The notes under the pieces are model-generated. The model was not told the DNA's origin. It saw nothing but the letters and a program-made list of their open reading frames with translations, and made no database searches. Shown in pieces: positions 50,019-62,031 of a stretch of DNA of 64,000 nucleotides. The position numbers and the translations under genes were made by a program. Source of the stretch: Tetrahymena thermophila SB210. Lineage: Eukaryota; Ciliophora; Oligohymenophorea; Hymenostomatida; Tetrahymenidae. Location: positions 248,001 to 312,000 of the forward strand of contig NW_002476507.1 in assembly GCF_000189635.1 (NCBI RefSeq), read 5' to 3'. The first letter of the stretch is position 1. Each line of letters begins with the position of its first letter.

Positions 50019-53000
50019 ATGACATAAAATTCGCTATCTAGTAAAGAAAATTTCCTTCCAGAAGACATTTAATAAGCTACTATAGTTTCTTCAGAAATAA
50101 AAGATTAAAAAGATTAAATCAATCTTAAAACTTTATCATCTACTAAAATTAATGAAAAGTAGCAGACAGCTGTTTAATCTATTCAATCTGAATCTTCGCG
50201 CTTAGAAGATAAGTCATTTAGTTTTCATAGAAGATTAAGAATGCAAAATACTTTTCGAGCAGAACGAGTAAGAGATTAATTTAAATCTCTTGATGTAAAA
50301 AAAATAGCAGAATAATATACTAGATAAAATGTAAAAGTATCTTCTCTTTCCATACCAGAGTATATTGAAGTAGTAAATGAATCAGCATAATCAAAAATTG
50401 AACCTATTCATTTTTTACCTCCTATAATTTCTACAAAATTAAATTAGTTTAGTCTTAAAAGAGATAATTATAATAATGGAAATCTAAACGGTAACAATTA
50501 GTTGAATGATAGAGACTTTTCTAATTTTGGAAGAAAAAATAACTCATCTAACTTTGTAAACGATGATGAAATAAAATATATTCATTCAAATATTGTAGAT
50601 TTTCTTGATACTTCTCTCTAAATGTCAAAACAAAATTGGAATCAATACAAAAATAGTTTATTTAATAAAAAAAACAAAAGTAGAAGTTTATAGCCATCTC
50701 CTTAGGCTAATAAAAATAATTAAAGTAGAAATATAATGCTCAACTCTTTTACCACATAACTTGCAAAAAAATAAATTTTATAATTACAGCTTTAGCACAA
50801 TAAAAATTAATTTGAGTAAGCAAAATAATATAACATGAGTGCAATAAAAGAAAGATTTAATACAGACATATAAGTAGCTCAACAACACAAAAAGTAAGCT
50901 TCCCTGTTAAATAATATTTTTAAAATTAAAAATAACTTGATTTTTGTTAACTTAAACTAATTATTTTTAATAATTAGAAAATTGGAGTCTTAGCCAAAAA
51001 TAATCAGTTATCCTTCTAGAGGAAGGATATTAGAAAATATGATGCATATTTAAATTGTCAAATAAATACACGAAATGTCTGGAAATGATCTTTCAACTAC
51101 TATTTTATAAAACAATAATGACAATAAAGATTAACTTTTCAAAAATGAACCAAAGTTAAGTATGATGAAAGTTTAATATAAAGGATTTTGGTAAGAATTT
51201 TATAAATTATTTATTTATTTATAAAGCTTTTTAAATTATTTAGGTTAGATAATGAGCAAAAGGGTTGGAAACCTCCAGCTAGAGAAACAACAAGTTGCAC
51301 ATAGTATGGAGAAAAATGTTATTTATATGGAGGATTAGGAATGGAGGTCTTAAATGATTTGTGCTTATTTAATATTTGTATAAATATTATTTAAATATTT
51401 AACAGAAATTATTATTTTACTAAAATATTAAAAAAGAGTAAAATGAGTGGTAACCTTTACAATAGAGAGGTGAATATCCAAAAGATGGAAGATTTGGCCA
51501 TAGTTTAGATATTTATAAAAAATAATTAATTATGTTTGGAGGTGAAAAAAAATGTGCACCTACATCTAAGTTAAAAGAGTTAGTAAATGAAGTTAGAGTT
51601 ATGAATTTAGGTATGATTAATTGATTGATTTACAGACTGCAGACACCAATAAATTAAATGCAAAATAATAATTTTACTAAACAATAGAAACTTTAGAATG
51701 GAAGATTTTGAGAAACTCAGGAGATATGATTGAGTCTAGAAGAGATCATGTAAGTTCTGTTGTAGGAAAGAACCTCTTGATTCATGGAGGGATTTCCTAA
51801 AAAAGCTACTGTAATGATATGTTTCATCTTGATTTGTGTAAATATTAGCATTTTAAAAAATACTTTAAATTAATTCATATTTTAGAGCATAATAGATGGT
51901 AAGAAGCAAGTTGCATCAATCTTTAAAAAATATTTCCAGAAGGAATTGCTCATCACAAAGCGATACCTATTTACTTTTTTGAAAGAAAAAACATTCAACT
52001 ATACAAATCCTTAGAAGATAAAAATGCTGATAAGTTAAGTAGAGTAAGTTAGTTAATTAATTAATTAATTACTTATTTATTTATTTAGAATTAATTATTT
52101 CTATTTTTTATATACATTTTCAGATTAAAGAAGAAGGAGTATATTTCTTTGGTGGAGTTAATTAATCTGGGGTTACTAATAATAGATTAGCCATATTAAA
52201 AACTGATTCAAAACCAATGTACTTTATTATACCAGAAACTTTTGGAGAACCCCCTAGTAATATATTTTTATTTTTAAAAGCATTTGATTAGATTAAATTT
52301 CATTTATCAAATAAGAGCCGAGATGCAAGCATAGCATGGTGTATTAAGAATAGATGGAGTGGATTATTATTTATGGTGGAATTAATGAAAATAGTAATTA
52401 TGGATATTTAAATGACATGTATATGTTAAAGTTAGATACATTAATATGGAGAGAAATAACTTTTTATGGCCAAAATTCGTAAATTAAATTGATTCATAGA
52501 TTCATTTATTTACTTTTTTAATAAAAGAATAGGGAGATGTGGACACCTTAGCTTGTAGTATGGATCAACAGTATTAATTTTTGGAGGTTTAGGAGATAAT
52601 GGTATTTATTCTTTAAATGCAAGAATTGTTGAACTAGGTAATGCTAATTTTAAAATAATAATTAACTTAAAAAGATATTAATTAAATTATTTTAAAAATT
52701 AGACCAAAAAAACGTTTTAAGGTATGCTTAAGATGAAATCAAAATGGTAGAGTTAAAGAACAAAAAGAGAGCCAATTAATTTGTAGATAAAAATTTGTAG
52801 GGAAATATTGTAAAAATTAAATAAGATTTGAGTTAAACCGAGTAAGCAATGTAGCTACAAATACAAATCTTAGAAAATCATAAAGAAAGTGTGGCTAAGC
52901 TTATGAAAAAATTGCAATTTAAAAGTTAAAACTAATTTTTACCTGCACCAAATGCAATTAGTGATATTAGTCATGTTACAAATCTTTTAATATATCAAAA

Positions 53001-53658
53001 CACTGAGTAAAATGAAGAAAAAATAAAAGTAATTTTTAAAAAATTTTAAGTTTAAAAATCAATTTGATTTTTCATAAAAAAGAAAAAAGAGCTTATAAAT
53101 TAGTAAGCAGAAAAATTTAATGAATCAGATGATCATTTAAATGAAACTTTAAAAAACACATAAGACAATTTCTTTAGAAAGGAAAGCCAACGAAGTCCTT
53201 CAAGTCATATCTCCAATTTTAGAAAAAAAGTTAAAACTTTAATTACCGTTTCTAAGCTAAGTAAATTTAAACTTCAAAAATTATTATTACATTTTCAATT
53301 TTATTAGATAAATAAAATAGTGGAAATAATTTTTTAGATTCACCTTTAACAAATAAAAGCTCTTAATCATTAAATGTAAATTAAATTAAATTAAATTTCT
53401 TTCAATATTTAACCTAATTAATAATTAAAAATCATTATTAACAATATATGTTCTTTCAAATATTTCAAATAGAGCAAATAATAAGATTAATCCTCACTGT
53501 TTGATTAACATTCAAGTGGATAACAGAGTCCCCTAAGTTCTTTATTTAGAAACAGTGCCAATTTTTCTTAAAAAGCTTAAGATGCAATAAAAAAGACACT
53601 TTCAAAAACTAAAATCAGAAGATCTTAGACAATATTACCTAAAGATTTTGCATCTTGA
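50019..53658 (+). CDS. Kelch-repeat protein
   Basis: The 300-residue N-terminal exon (MTQNSLSSKENFLPEDIQQ) is disordered and Ser/Gln/Asn-rich. From about 51250 a series of short exons encodes six Kelch units with the double-Gly signature: YLYGGLG, IMFGGEKK, LIHGGIS, YFFGGVN, IIYGGIN and LIFGGLG, each followed at the usual spacing by Trp/Tyr strands (RFGHSLD, RRDHVSSV, RCKHSM, RCGHLSL). This is enough for a complete beta-propeller. A coiled, Lys/Ser-rich C-terminal region ends at TGA 53656-53658 (LPKDFAS). There is no BTB, F-box or kinase domain, so it is not a canonical CUL3 adaptor. At least nine introns are present; most borders fall between the blades. Role unknown, probably a protein-binding scaffold. 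Confidence 0.8.
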
Positions 53659-54002
53659 AATAAATGTTTAATTAATAAAATATCTATATGTAGTCAAATT
53701 TCATATGCTTCATATACTAAATAAAATATTCAATAAAGAAACTGTGAGGAAAACAATAAAGTATTTTTTTAAAATATAAAATCTACTAAAAAGTTAAAAA
53801 ATTAAATAAAATTTCGAAAAGAAAAATATTAATTAAGTTTATCAAATTTAACACAAAATATATTTATTTATTTATTAATGATAATTTTTGTTGTGTTTCT
53901 TTATTTAATTAATTGCATGCTTGTTTATTTATCATTCAAAGTAAAATATAAAAATTAGTAAATACTTTTTATTATTTAAATAAATTATTCATTCTATCAG
54001 TA
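53659..54002. other. intergenic DNA between convergent genes
   Basis: About 340 bases of AT-rich sequence between the Kelch gene (+) and the CXC-domain gene (-). No feature seen. Confidence 0.5.
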
Positions 54003-57000
54003 TCATATCCCTCTATTCCTTTCTAAGCTTTCTTCTTCATTTTTAAAACCAATTTATATATTATTTTAATCCAAAATTTAAACATGCCTTTCAATATCTT
54101 TCTTAATCATTTGCTTAGTTATTAATCTTACTTTTCTAAGGTATATAAATTTACTTTAATTAATTTTAGTTTTAAAATATATATAAACAGGTATTTATAG
54201 AAAAACCTTCCTCCTTATATTATTATCAACGATGTGGAAGTAGCCTTGAGTATCTGATCTGGATGATGAATTATGAAGAATTTATTTATTTGTTTGTTTG
54301 TTTTATTTTGTACTTTCACTAATATTAGTCAGTGGAAGATATATTTTTAATTAATGAGAACAAATTATTAATATTCTACATATTCAAATGAGATTGCTAG
54401 TTTTGAATCGGGAATCCTCCAGGACTAACTGGTGTTGTTTAACCTGAATCGTTTAAAAATAATTTCTTTCTCATTGATTATTATTAAAGATTTGAAAATG
54501 TAGGTGAGCTACCTAAACCTTCATTATGATTATTATCTTACAAATTTAAACTAAACTAAGATATAGCATTTAAAAATAAATTATTATATGAATTTAGAGC
54601 TTATTTTGTGTCTTTTTAAACATTTTATTGAACCTAAATAGGTTCGTTTTCTTCATTTTCATGACCCTCTAAGATATCATCCTCATCATCATCGTTATCG
54701 TCTTATTATTTGGGAATTGACTGTAGAAGTCTATTAAAATTATTAGACTATAATTGGGTTTACTAAGCAGCAAGAGCTAAATTTTCTATTATTTATTGAA
54801 TAGGAATGAAATTTTCATTGTTATTATCTTGCCCTTGATTTTTTACTGATTGTTACAGATTCTAATGATATAAATTTTGCTTTTATGAATTAGTCATTAA
54901 TACTTAATTATTGTTATTGTTTGACTAATATTGCATAGAAGAAGAACAAAGTGAGTGTGATGAAGAGTTTAACCCATTTTCTAAATTTTTGCATTCAGTA
55001 CATTTGCAAGCTTCTGAGCATTTCATTCCAGAATGGTAGCATAAACAATACTTCTTTAAGCAGTTAGACTTACGACAATTACAGCCTATAACTTTAGAAT
55101 TAGAATTTTAAAGGATACTGTTATTCAATTCTTTTTTGGATTTTTTGGCTTCTTCAGGTTTTACATTAAATGCAAAAGGATTTCTTTGTAAAATACCCTC
55201 AATTGCTTAATTTCTTAAATTTAGAGTCGCTTCATTATTACAGCACTCTACACATTTGCAATCTTATCCACATAATTCGCCTACTGCAAAGCAGTCACAG
55301 TATAGTTTTAAGCACTTAGTTTTTTTGCAATTGCAAATTCTATTCTTTTTATTTCCATTATTACTACTGTTACTAGATTGATTAGAGAACAAACTCTATT
55401 AATTTAAATTAATTCCGATTTGCTAGGATCCAGATCCATTATTAATTAACTACGATTAATTAATTAAGTTTGATATTTGACTTAATGCCTAGTTGCTTAA
55501 GTTACTCAAAATAGAATCATTTTATTAATTGCTACTGGCTTTTTTTAAGAAAATAATTAAATTAATTTGAGGATATAGATTATATTTTTTATTACCTTTC
55601 TAACCTGATAAATTAAATTAATCATAAGTAGCTCTTGCAGGTGGAAGCTACTAACTTTTTAAAATAATTAAATAATAATTTTTAATATGAATATCAATTT
55701 TTAACTTAATTAAAAATCAATTTTTAAATTAATTGAGTATAATTGCTTCAATTTAATAATATGTTTAAATCAATTTAAAACTGTATTTAAACTCAGATAT
55801 TTTTTTTAATTTTGATAAATTTTAACTGAAAAATTTAACGTTTTAATATCATAATTGATATTTTAATAATTCAAATTCGTAATGAACTAATTTTTTATTT
55901 ATTAATTTTATATTTTTTGTTTGAAAGAAATATAAAATTAGGATTATAGTTTTGAAATCAATAAAAAATAAAATAAAAATACCTATTTTATTTTTATTCA
56001 GCATTCTTCCAAATAGCTTTAGGACTTTTTACAACATTTTATTAGTTAGAGATAGAAAGGGGCTGAGTATTATTTGGGTGAATTTATGTAGGAGATGGTT
56101 TTTTAATAAAATTACTACTGCACTAAATTAAACCTTTGTTGTTATTAGAACCCTTTTGAGTGTTAGAAGACGTAGATGAGCATGCTGAAGTATGTTAATT
56201 TGAGTATTCATTGTTAAAATGGGCTGTTAAATTATCAGAGCTATTTTATGATGTGGAGTTTTTTCGAGAGTTAATAAATTTTTCATTAATGGTCTTTTCT
56301 AATCCACCAAAGGTATCCAACTTTTCAGTAGAAATCGTACTCTACTTTGGCAAATATTTAGTTATAGATTACGGAATATTTAAAGAAAATGGTAGCTGTT
56401 ATGAATTTTAGCAAAATATAACACTGAGTAGATCTTAGCTACTTGAGGAAGCATGATTAATATTTTACAAAAAAGTTTTTTCTTCAACAGAACGCTCTCT
56501 TTTAAAACCCTATTAAAAGCTTGATTGTGCAAAGCTATTGTATTTCTCTATAGTTTGCTATACATTCAATTAATCATCGTTATTGTTACCTTTCTACTAT
56601 TCTGAAACTAATATGTCTAAATAATTTTCTTTATTAAAGTGAAATTTGTTTGCATTATTAGTATTGCTATGCTAATTAGACTTTAAAAAGCACAAATTAT
56701 TTTCTTAACGATTTATTTAATCTGAAATAGGCTACAGTGATGAGCTGGCCTTATTAACAGATGAATCATTTTTGGGACTTATTTCATCTTATAATTACTC
56801 TGATGAGCTAGAGAGATTCATATTAAAAATTTGATTTTTTAATTTCTAAATAGGGCAAGAAGATGAATTGCTCTCACTACTCTAAGATTAATTCAAATAA
56901 GATTAAGATTAAACCTTTTCTTTATTTTAATTGCTGTTTTCTATGCAATCTCTGCTTTAGCTTCCAGATATTTATTTTCTATCAGATAATTAGTTACTTT

Positions 57001-57280
57001 TTTAATTATCTTTTTCAGCGTTCAAATTAGTTAACTACTGTGAGATAAATTAAGAAAGAGAGTACTACATTTATTTCTATGTTAAATCACTCTCCTCTTA
57101 TTATCTTTATAATTAATTCATTTTTTAAGTTTCTAACTTATCCTTAAGCTTGCTACCTAAACTTTTTTCATCTTTGTTCTGTAATTCTTACTGATATTAG
57201 CTATCATTATTTTATTAATTATAATCCTTTATTTAAATTTAAGGTATTGTAATCTATTTGTTGAATATTTATTCAGACAT
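54003..57280 (-). CDS. tesmin/LIN54-type CXC-domain DNA-binding protein
   Basis: Two Cys-rich CRC repeats identify the family, which binds cell-cycle (CHR) promoters as the DNA-contacting subunit of DREAM/MuvB-type complexes. Repeat 1 has [17 protein letters not shown] then GQDCKCVEC; the linker has the conserved RNPFAF; repeat 2 has [16 protein letters not shown] then SEACKCTEC. The DNA-contacting Tyr in each repeat (KLYC, KKYC) is kept. Exons 55983-57280, 55596-55654 and 55538 onwards agree in phase. The N-terminal 430 residues (MSEQIFNKQITIPQIQ) and the C-terminal tail are Gln/Asn/Ser-rich. The 3' end is uncertain: the frame stops at TGA 54316, but a GTGAAAGT intron would join coding-like DNA ([18 protein letters not shown]) ending at 54003. 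Confidence 0.85.
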
Positions 57281-58530
57281 TTATTTGTTGCCAGATAAAT
57301 CTTAGTCAAGTTTAAACCTAAAGTATTTAGATCTGTAGATTAAATGAATTGTATTTTCTTTATTCCGTCACACCTAATATTACTATGAAATTTTTTTTTT
57401 ACCTAATTATTATCTATGATGCAATAATAATTTTTTTATTTACTTGATTATTTGGTTTGTGGCAAATATTTTTGGTGATAGCTTTAGCAAAGCGATATAT
57501 ATTATGAAATTTGTTTGCTAATAATGAAGCTAATGATGGTACTTAGTTCTTTATGTTCTTGCTAAAATTTATATCTCTTATCTATTACTTGCTTAGTTAC
57601 TTATTGTGAAAGTATTCTTACTTATGTTAAATAAGAAACTGTATTAAAAATTAACAAAAATTAATATTTTGTTTGCTCTATTATTGTTATTATTTGATAA
57701 TTAATTTATCAAAGGCAATACAAAACTTTTGTTTGAATTTTAATTTTTGATTAAAATTTGATTTTTTATTTAAAAATACTAAGAGTTTTATTATTTCCTC
57801 TTATTTGTAAAACTAAATAAGGGAGATTATGCCTAATTAGCTTGTCTTCATATTTCTAAATTTTAATTTTTTGAAAAATTAACGATCATATTTTGTTTGC
57901 ACGACTCTATCTAATGAGGATATTTATTCCATCAAATAAATTTCTAATCTTAAATAAAATTCAAATCAATAAAAATAAATATTATCTATCTAATTAAGAT
58001 TATAAAATAGATTTTTTTTTGCTCATTTTATTTTATTTTATTTTATTTTTATGTTATTTTTATTTAAAGTTTATTTTAATTTATTAAAAATTATTTTTAC
58101 ATTTAAATTTTTATCCAAATATTTTATGAAATAAAAAATTTTTTATCTATATTTTTTATTAGCAAACTTTGAATAATTTAATGAAATTATTTTAATAAAA
58201 AACTAAAAAAGAATAAATTTTGATATTTAGGGAATTTGAATAAAATTGATCATTTAAAAAACATGTAAATCTTTGAGTAATTTATTTATTTATTTAGAGA
58301 AATTATATCATTTACAAAAAAATAAACAAGCAAAATCTATTTGGCTGTAAGAAATAGATTAAGTTGATAGCATCAGATAGAACTTTTTATCATTAAATAA
58401 TTATTGCTATTGAATAGTTTATAAAGCCTACTTGATAATATAAATATATATTATTTTCTTTTCTTATCTAACCAATACTTTGTATTTTTAGAGAAAATTC
58501 AATAAAAAAGGTAACTTAGTTTATAACAAA
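57281..58530. other. intergenic DNA between divergent genes
   Basis: 1.25 kb between the CXC gene (-) and the MORN gene (+), holding both promoters. Very AT-rich, with a TTTTA microsatellite near 58026. No coding or RNA feature recognised. Confidence 0.5.
58026..58055. repeat. (TTTTA)n microsatellite
   Basis: Four to five tandem TTTTA units in the divergent intergenic region upstream of the MORN gene. Simple-sequence repeat with no inferred function. Confidence 0.75.
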
Positions 58531-61290
58531 ATGGGAGGAGGACTTTCAAAAGAACATGTCCAAATAAACGAAGATGAATGCAATAAAAGATATCAAGCTA
58601 TTTTACAAAATTTTATTGTTGAAAAAAAAGTTTCAGACAAGATATTTGGGAATATTACCATTTATCTTTATAAAAAGCAAGATAGAGTTTTTAGGCTTTC
58701 TGAATAATGCCACTATTTTCCAAATGAAGCAAGTATGGAACAAGCATTTTAAACATATTATAAAATCATGGAAAGTGCTCCTTGTAATCTTCTCCAGCTT
58801 CATAGTAATCATTTTTTACTTAAATAAAAACTTTAAGAAATAAATTAAATATTATGAGTTTGCATATTTTATAAAATAAAAAATTTTTTTTCAAAAAAAC
58901 TTAGTTTGGAGGAGCAACAACCTCCAACTACCAAATAGATATAGGGTCTATTTATTATGATTGCATTATAACAATCAATTACTTAAATTTATTTTTATTT
59001 CAATATAAGATTCTATTAAATAATAAAATATAAAAATTTAGTGTGCAGAAAGTAAGTTGAAGACTCTATGTGCTCATTATCTTTTAAAATCTATACTCTT
59101 TTTGATCATGTTTCAGGTACATTAGAAGATTAGATTCAAGAAAGAGCTAAAAATAAATAATAATTTAAGGAGTAGGAATTGTGGTCTCTGCTTGAACAAT
59201 TAGTTTCGATTTTAACATATTTAACTAATCATTTATATTTAAGAACTGATTCTATTTATATTGTTAATTAAATAAATGATGTAACACTTTTTAAGCTATT
59301 CTATAGAAGTGTTTTAAATATAAAATCTAACTATGAAGACTGCCAAAAGGGAAATTTTAGTGGCAGATATCTTCCAGCAGAAGGACTCAAACATTTGAAA
59401 GAGTAATCTCCTACATACACTGATTATGAGTAATAAGATAAGTTTGCTCTAGGAATGGTTATGCTTTCAGCAGCATTATTAGAAAATCTTGATTCGTGTT
59501 ATGACTACGCTTCCTATGAGCTAAAGCTTACAATTCTGCGTAAAATAAACAGATTAATTTTAAATTCTTTTCAAATCTTTTAGTTTTCTGAAAATTTAAA
59601 AATTAAATACCTACTTTAAAATAAAGTTAATCATTTATTTTTAAACATTTAACTATTCATTAATTGATATAGAATATTTTGATTAAAAAATTTGAATCAA
59701 TTAATAATTTCCTAACTTAAAAGATTCATAAAATTAATTTTATTAACAGATGAAAAATTAAACTAAATGAAGCTTTCCTACTCCAATGATTTATGCATAA
59801 TGGTGCAATAGTTATTATCTTAAGACGAATAAGGTTTTAGCTTAGAGTAATTAAACTAACATTTAAGTTCTATATAACTTCCTTGCGGACTTCGTATGCA
59901 AGATTCATACTAAAGTGTTAAACTTGAAAACTTACCACCAATCTTAGATACTTATGGAGGTGGTTAAAATAATCAATAGTTAAGTAACTCCATAAATGCC
60001 TTGTAAAGCAATAATTTAGTTGCAGCAGCTCTGAATTAAAGTGTGAATAATGGTGCATAGGGAAACTTTATTGGTATGAATGATGGATAATAATATATTT
60101 AGGACTAAAATTAATTATTTAACAACTCACCAAAAAATAACTTATAGAGTGGCAACCAGTTAATTAATGCTAGCACTGCAAATTTTAATCAGTATCCTTA
60201 ATAGTTACAGATATAACACCAACATAGTATAAGTAATCCTAACGAAGTAAATGTTCATAACAATCTTATATAAAGTGCTATTCACAGTCCATATAATCCT
60301 CCTCTTGCAACCCCTCCTTAAAATAATAACTTTTATAATTAACCTTTAGTAAATACAATAACATTAAATAATAATTAACCCTCTTAGGCTATAATATCTC
60401 CATACGGATCTTAACCAAACACAATTTATAGTCCAAATGTTAATAGTCATCAGCCAAGTATAGGAAATATGAATGGCTTGGTAAATTTAGGTGCAAATAA
60501 TAATTTTCAACCTTAAATTTAACTTAATAATAATCCTATTCCTATGTAAAATAACGTAGGCTAGCTTGCAAATAGTAATCAAGATCCAAACGCTCTTCTT
60601 TACTAAGTTATACTATAACTCTCATAGCAACTTAGATAATAGTAGTAACTTTAAGAAAGTTATTATCAGCCATAAAATTAGATTAACTACTCTCCTTTAA
60701 GAGGAGCCAATATTTTTAATTAATATAATATGAAGAAACAAAATCAAAACGATTATTTAAATGATCTTAGTAAATCCTATTCTCCAGTAAATGGGATAGC
60801 TAGAAGAAAAACAACATATTAATATGATGATGGGTCATACTATGATGGTGAAATGGTGTTAGATTATAGAGATGGCTTTGGCAAACTTGTTTTTTCAAAC
60901 AAAGGAGTTTATGAAGGAACATGGAAAATGGATAAAATGCATGGAAAAGGAACATTATTCTATCCTAATGGAGATATACTTTATGAAGGAGATTGGTTTG
61001 AGGATTAATTCAATAATTTTGGACACCTTTTTAATTCCAAAGCATAGTTCATTTAACAAAAACTAGATTTTAAGGATTTTTCATAAATTAAGAATTACTG
61101 GTTAAAATATGAAGGAGAGTTTACTTTAGATAGGAAATAAGGTTTTGGATCTCTATATTTTACAAACGGAGAAAGGTACTCTGGAAATTTTAAGAATGAT
61201 GCAATTCATGGATATGGAGTTTATTATTCTCTTGAAGGCGAAACTTTTAGTGGTTATTGGGAAGACAATATTCTCATTAAGAGAATGTGA
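58531..61290 (+). CDS. pseudokinase-like protein with MORN repeats
   Basis: The first exon starts MGGGLSKEHVQINEDE, a possible N-myristoylation signal. A protein-kinase-like fold follows in pieces: an N-lobe segment (NITIYLYKKQDRVFRLSE), then an ELWSLLEQLVSILTYLTNH helix leading to the catalytic-loop position, and a C-lobe helix DKFALGMVMLSAALLE typical of ciliate kinases. The loop reads HLYLRTDSIYIV, so the HxD Asp and the Asn are absent, and VTLFKLF replaces DFG: a probable pseudokinase. A Gln/Asn-rich linker of about 350 residues precedes five to six MORN units at 60820-61270 (YYDGEMVLDYRDGFGKLVF, VYEGTWKMDKMHGKGTLFY, RYSGNFKNDAIHGYGVYY). It ends at TGA 61288-61290. MORN repeats often bind membranes or cortex. 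Introns at about 58795-58910, 58960-59100 and 59575-59755 are approximate. Confidence 0.75.
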
Positions 61291-62031
61291 TTGATTAAAA
61301 ATAATAGGTATATAATTTAAATCAATTTATTATTAAAAACTAAAAAATAATATATTAATTAAATTACATAATATTTTTTGTTATAATTTAGAATTTTTAA
61401 AATCAAATATTAACAATTTAAAGTTTTTTTAGTTACAGATATATTAAAATATCTAAAATCATTATTCATTTTATTAATGGTTGATATACTTTTTTGTATA
61501 TTTTCATAGATAAAAAAATCACAAACAATCAAATGTAAATTTTACAAATTTAAATAAAAAAGCAGCAGCCAGAAAAATATTCAAGTTAGAAATATATCTG
61601 TTTATTTATTTATTGCAAAAAAAAAGTTTAATATTATTTGATAAAAATTTAAATTTGGTTTAAATAGATTAAATTATATTTTGCTATTTTTAATTTAGAG
61701 ATGAATTTCAGAAATATAAAATATGCTATTACTTTCATAAAAAAAAATTTGAAATTATTTTTAACTTAACTATTATTAAAAAAATAATATCAAAATATTA
61801 TCAAAAAAAGGCCTTAATTATTTTGGTAGAAAACTTAATTTATTTAATAAATAATAAATAAATAAATTTATGATACCTTTTAAAACAATAACTTAGTATA
61901 TATAAAAAATTTGTATACGATGAACATCTAATAACAAATAAAATAATTAAGATTGAATAAAACAATATAAAAAGTTTAGTTAAGATTATATTATTTTTAA
62001 CTTAATAGTAGGTAAATTTAACAAAATTCAT
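61291..62031. other. intergenic DNA between convergent genes
   Basis: 740 bases of AT-rich DNA with long A runs between the MORN gene (+) and the coiled-coil membrane protein (-). No feature seen. Confidence 0.5.
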
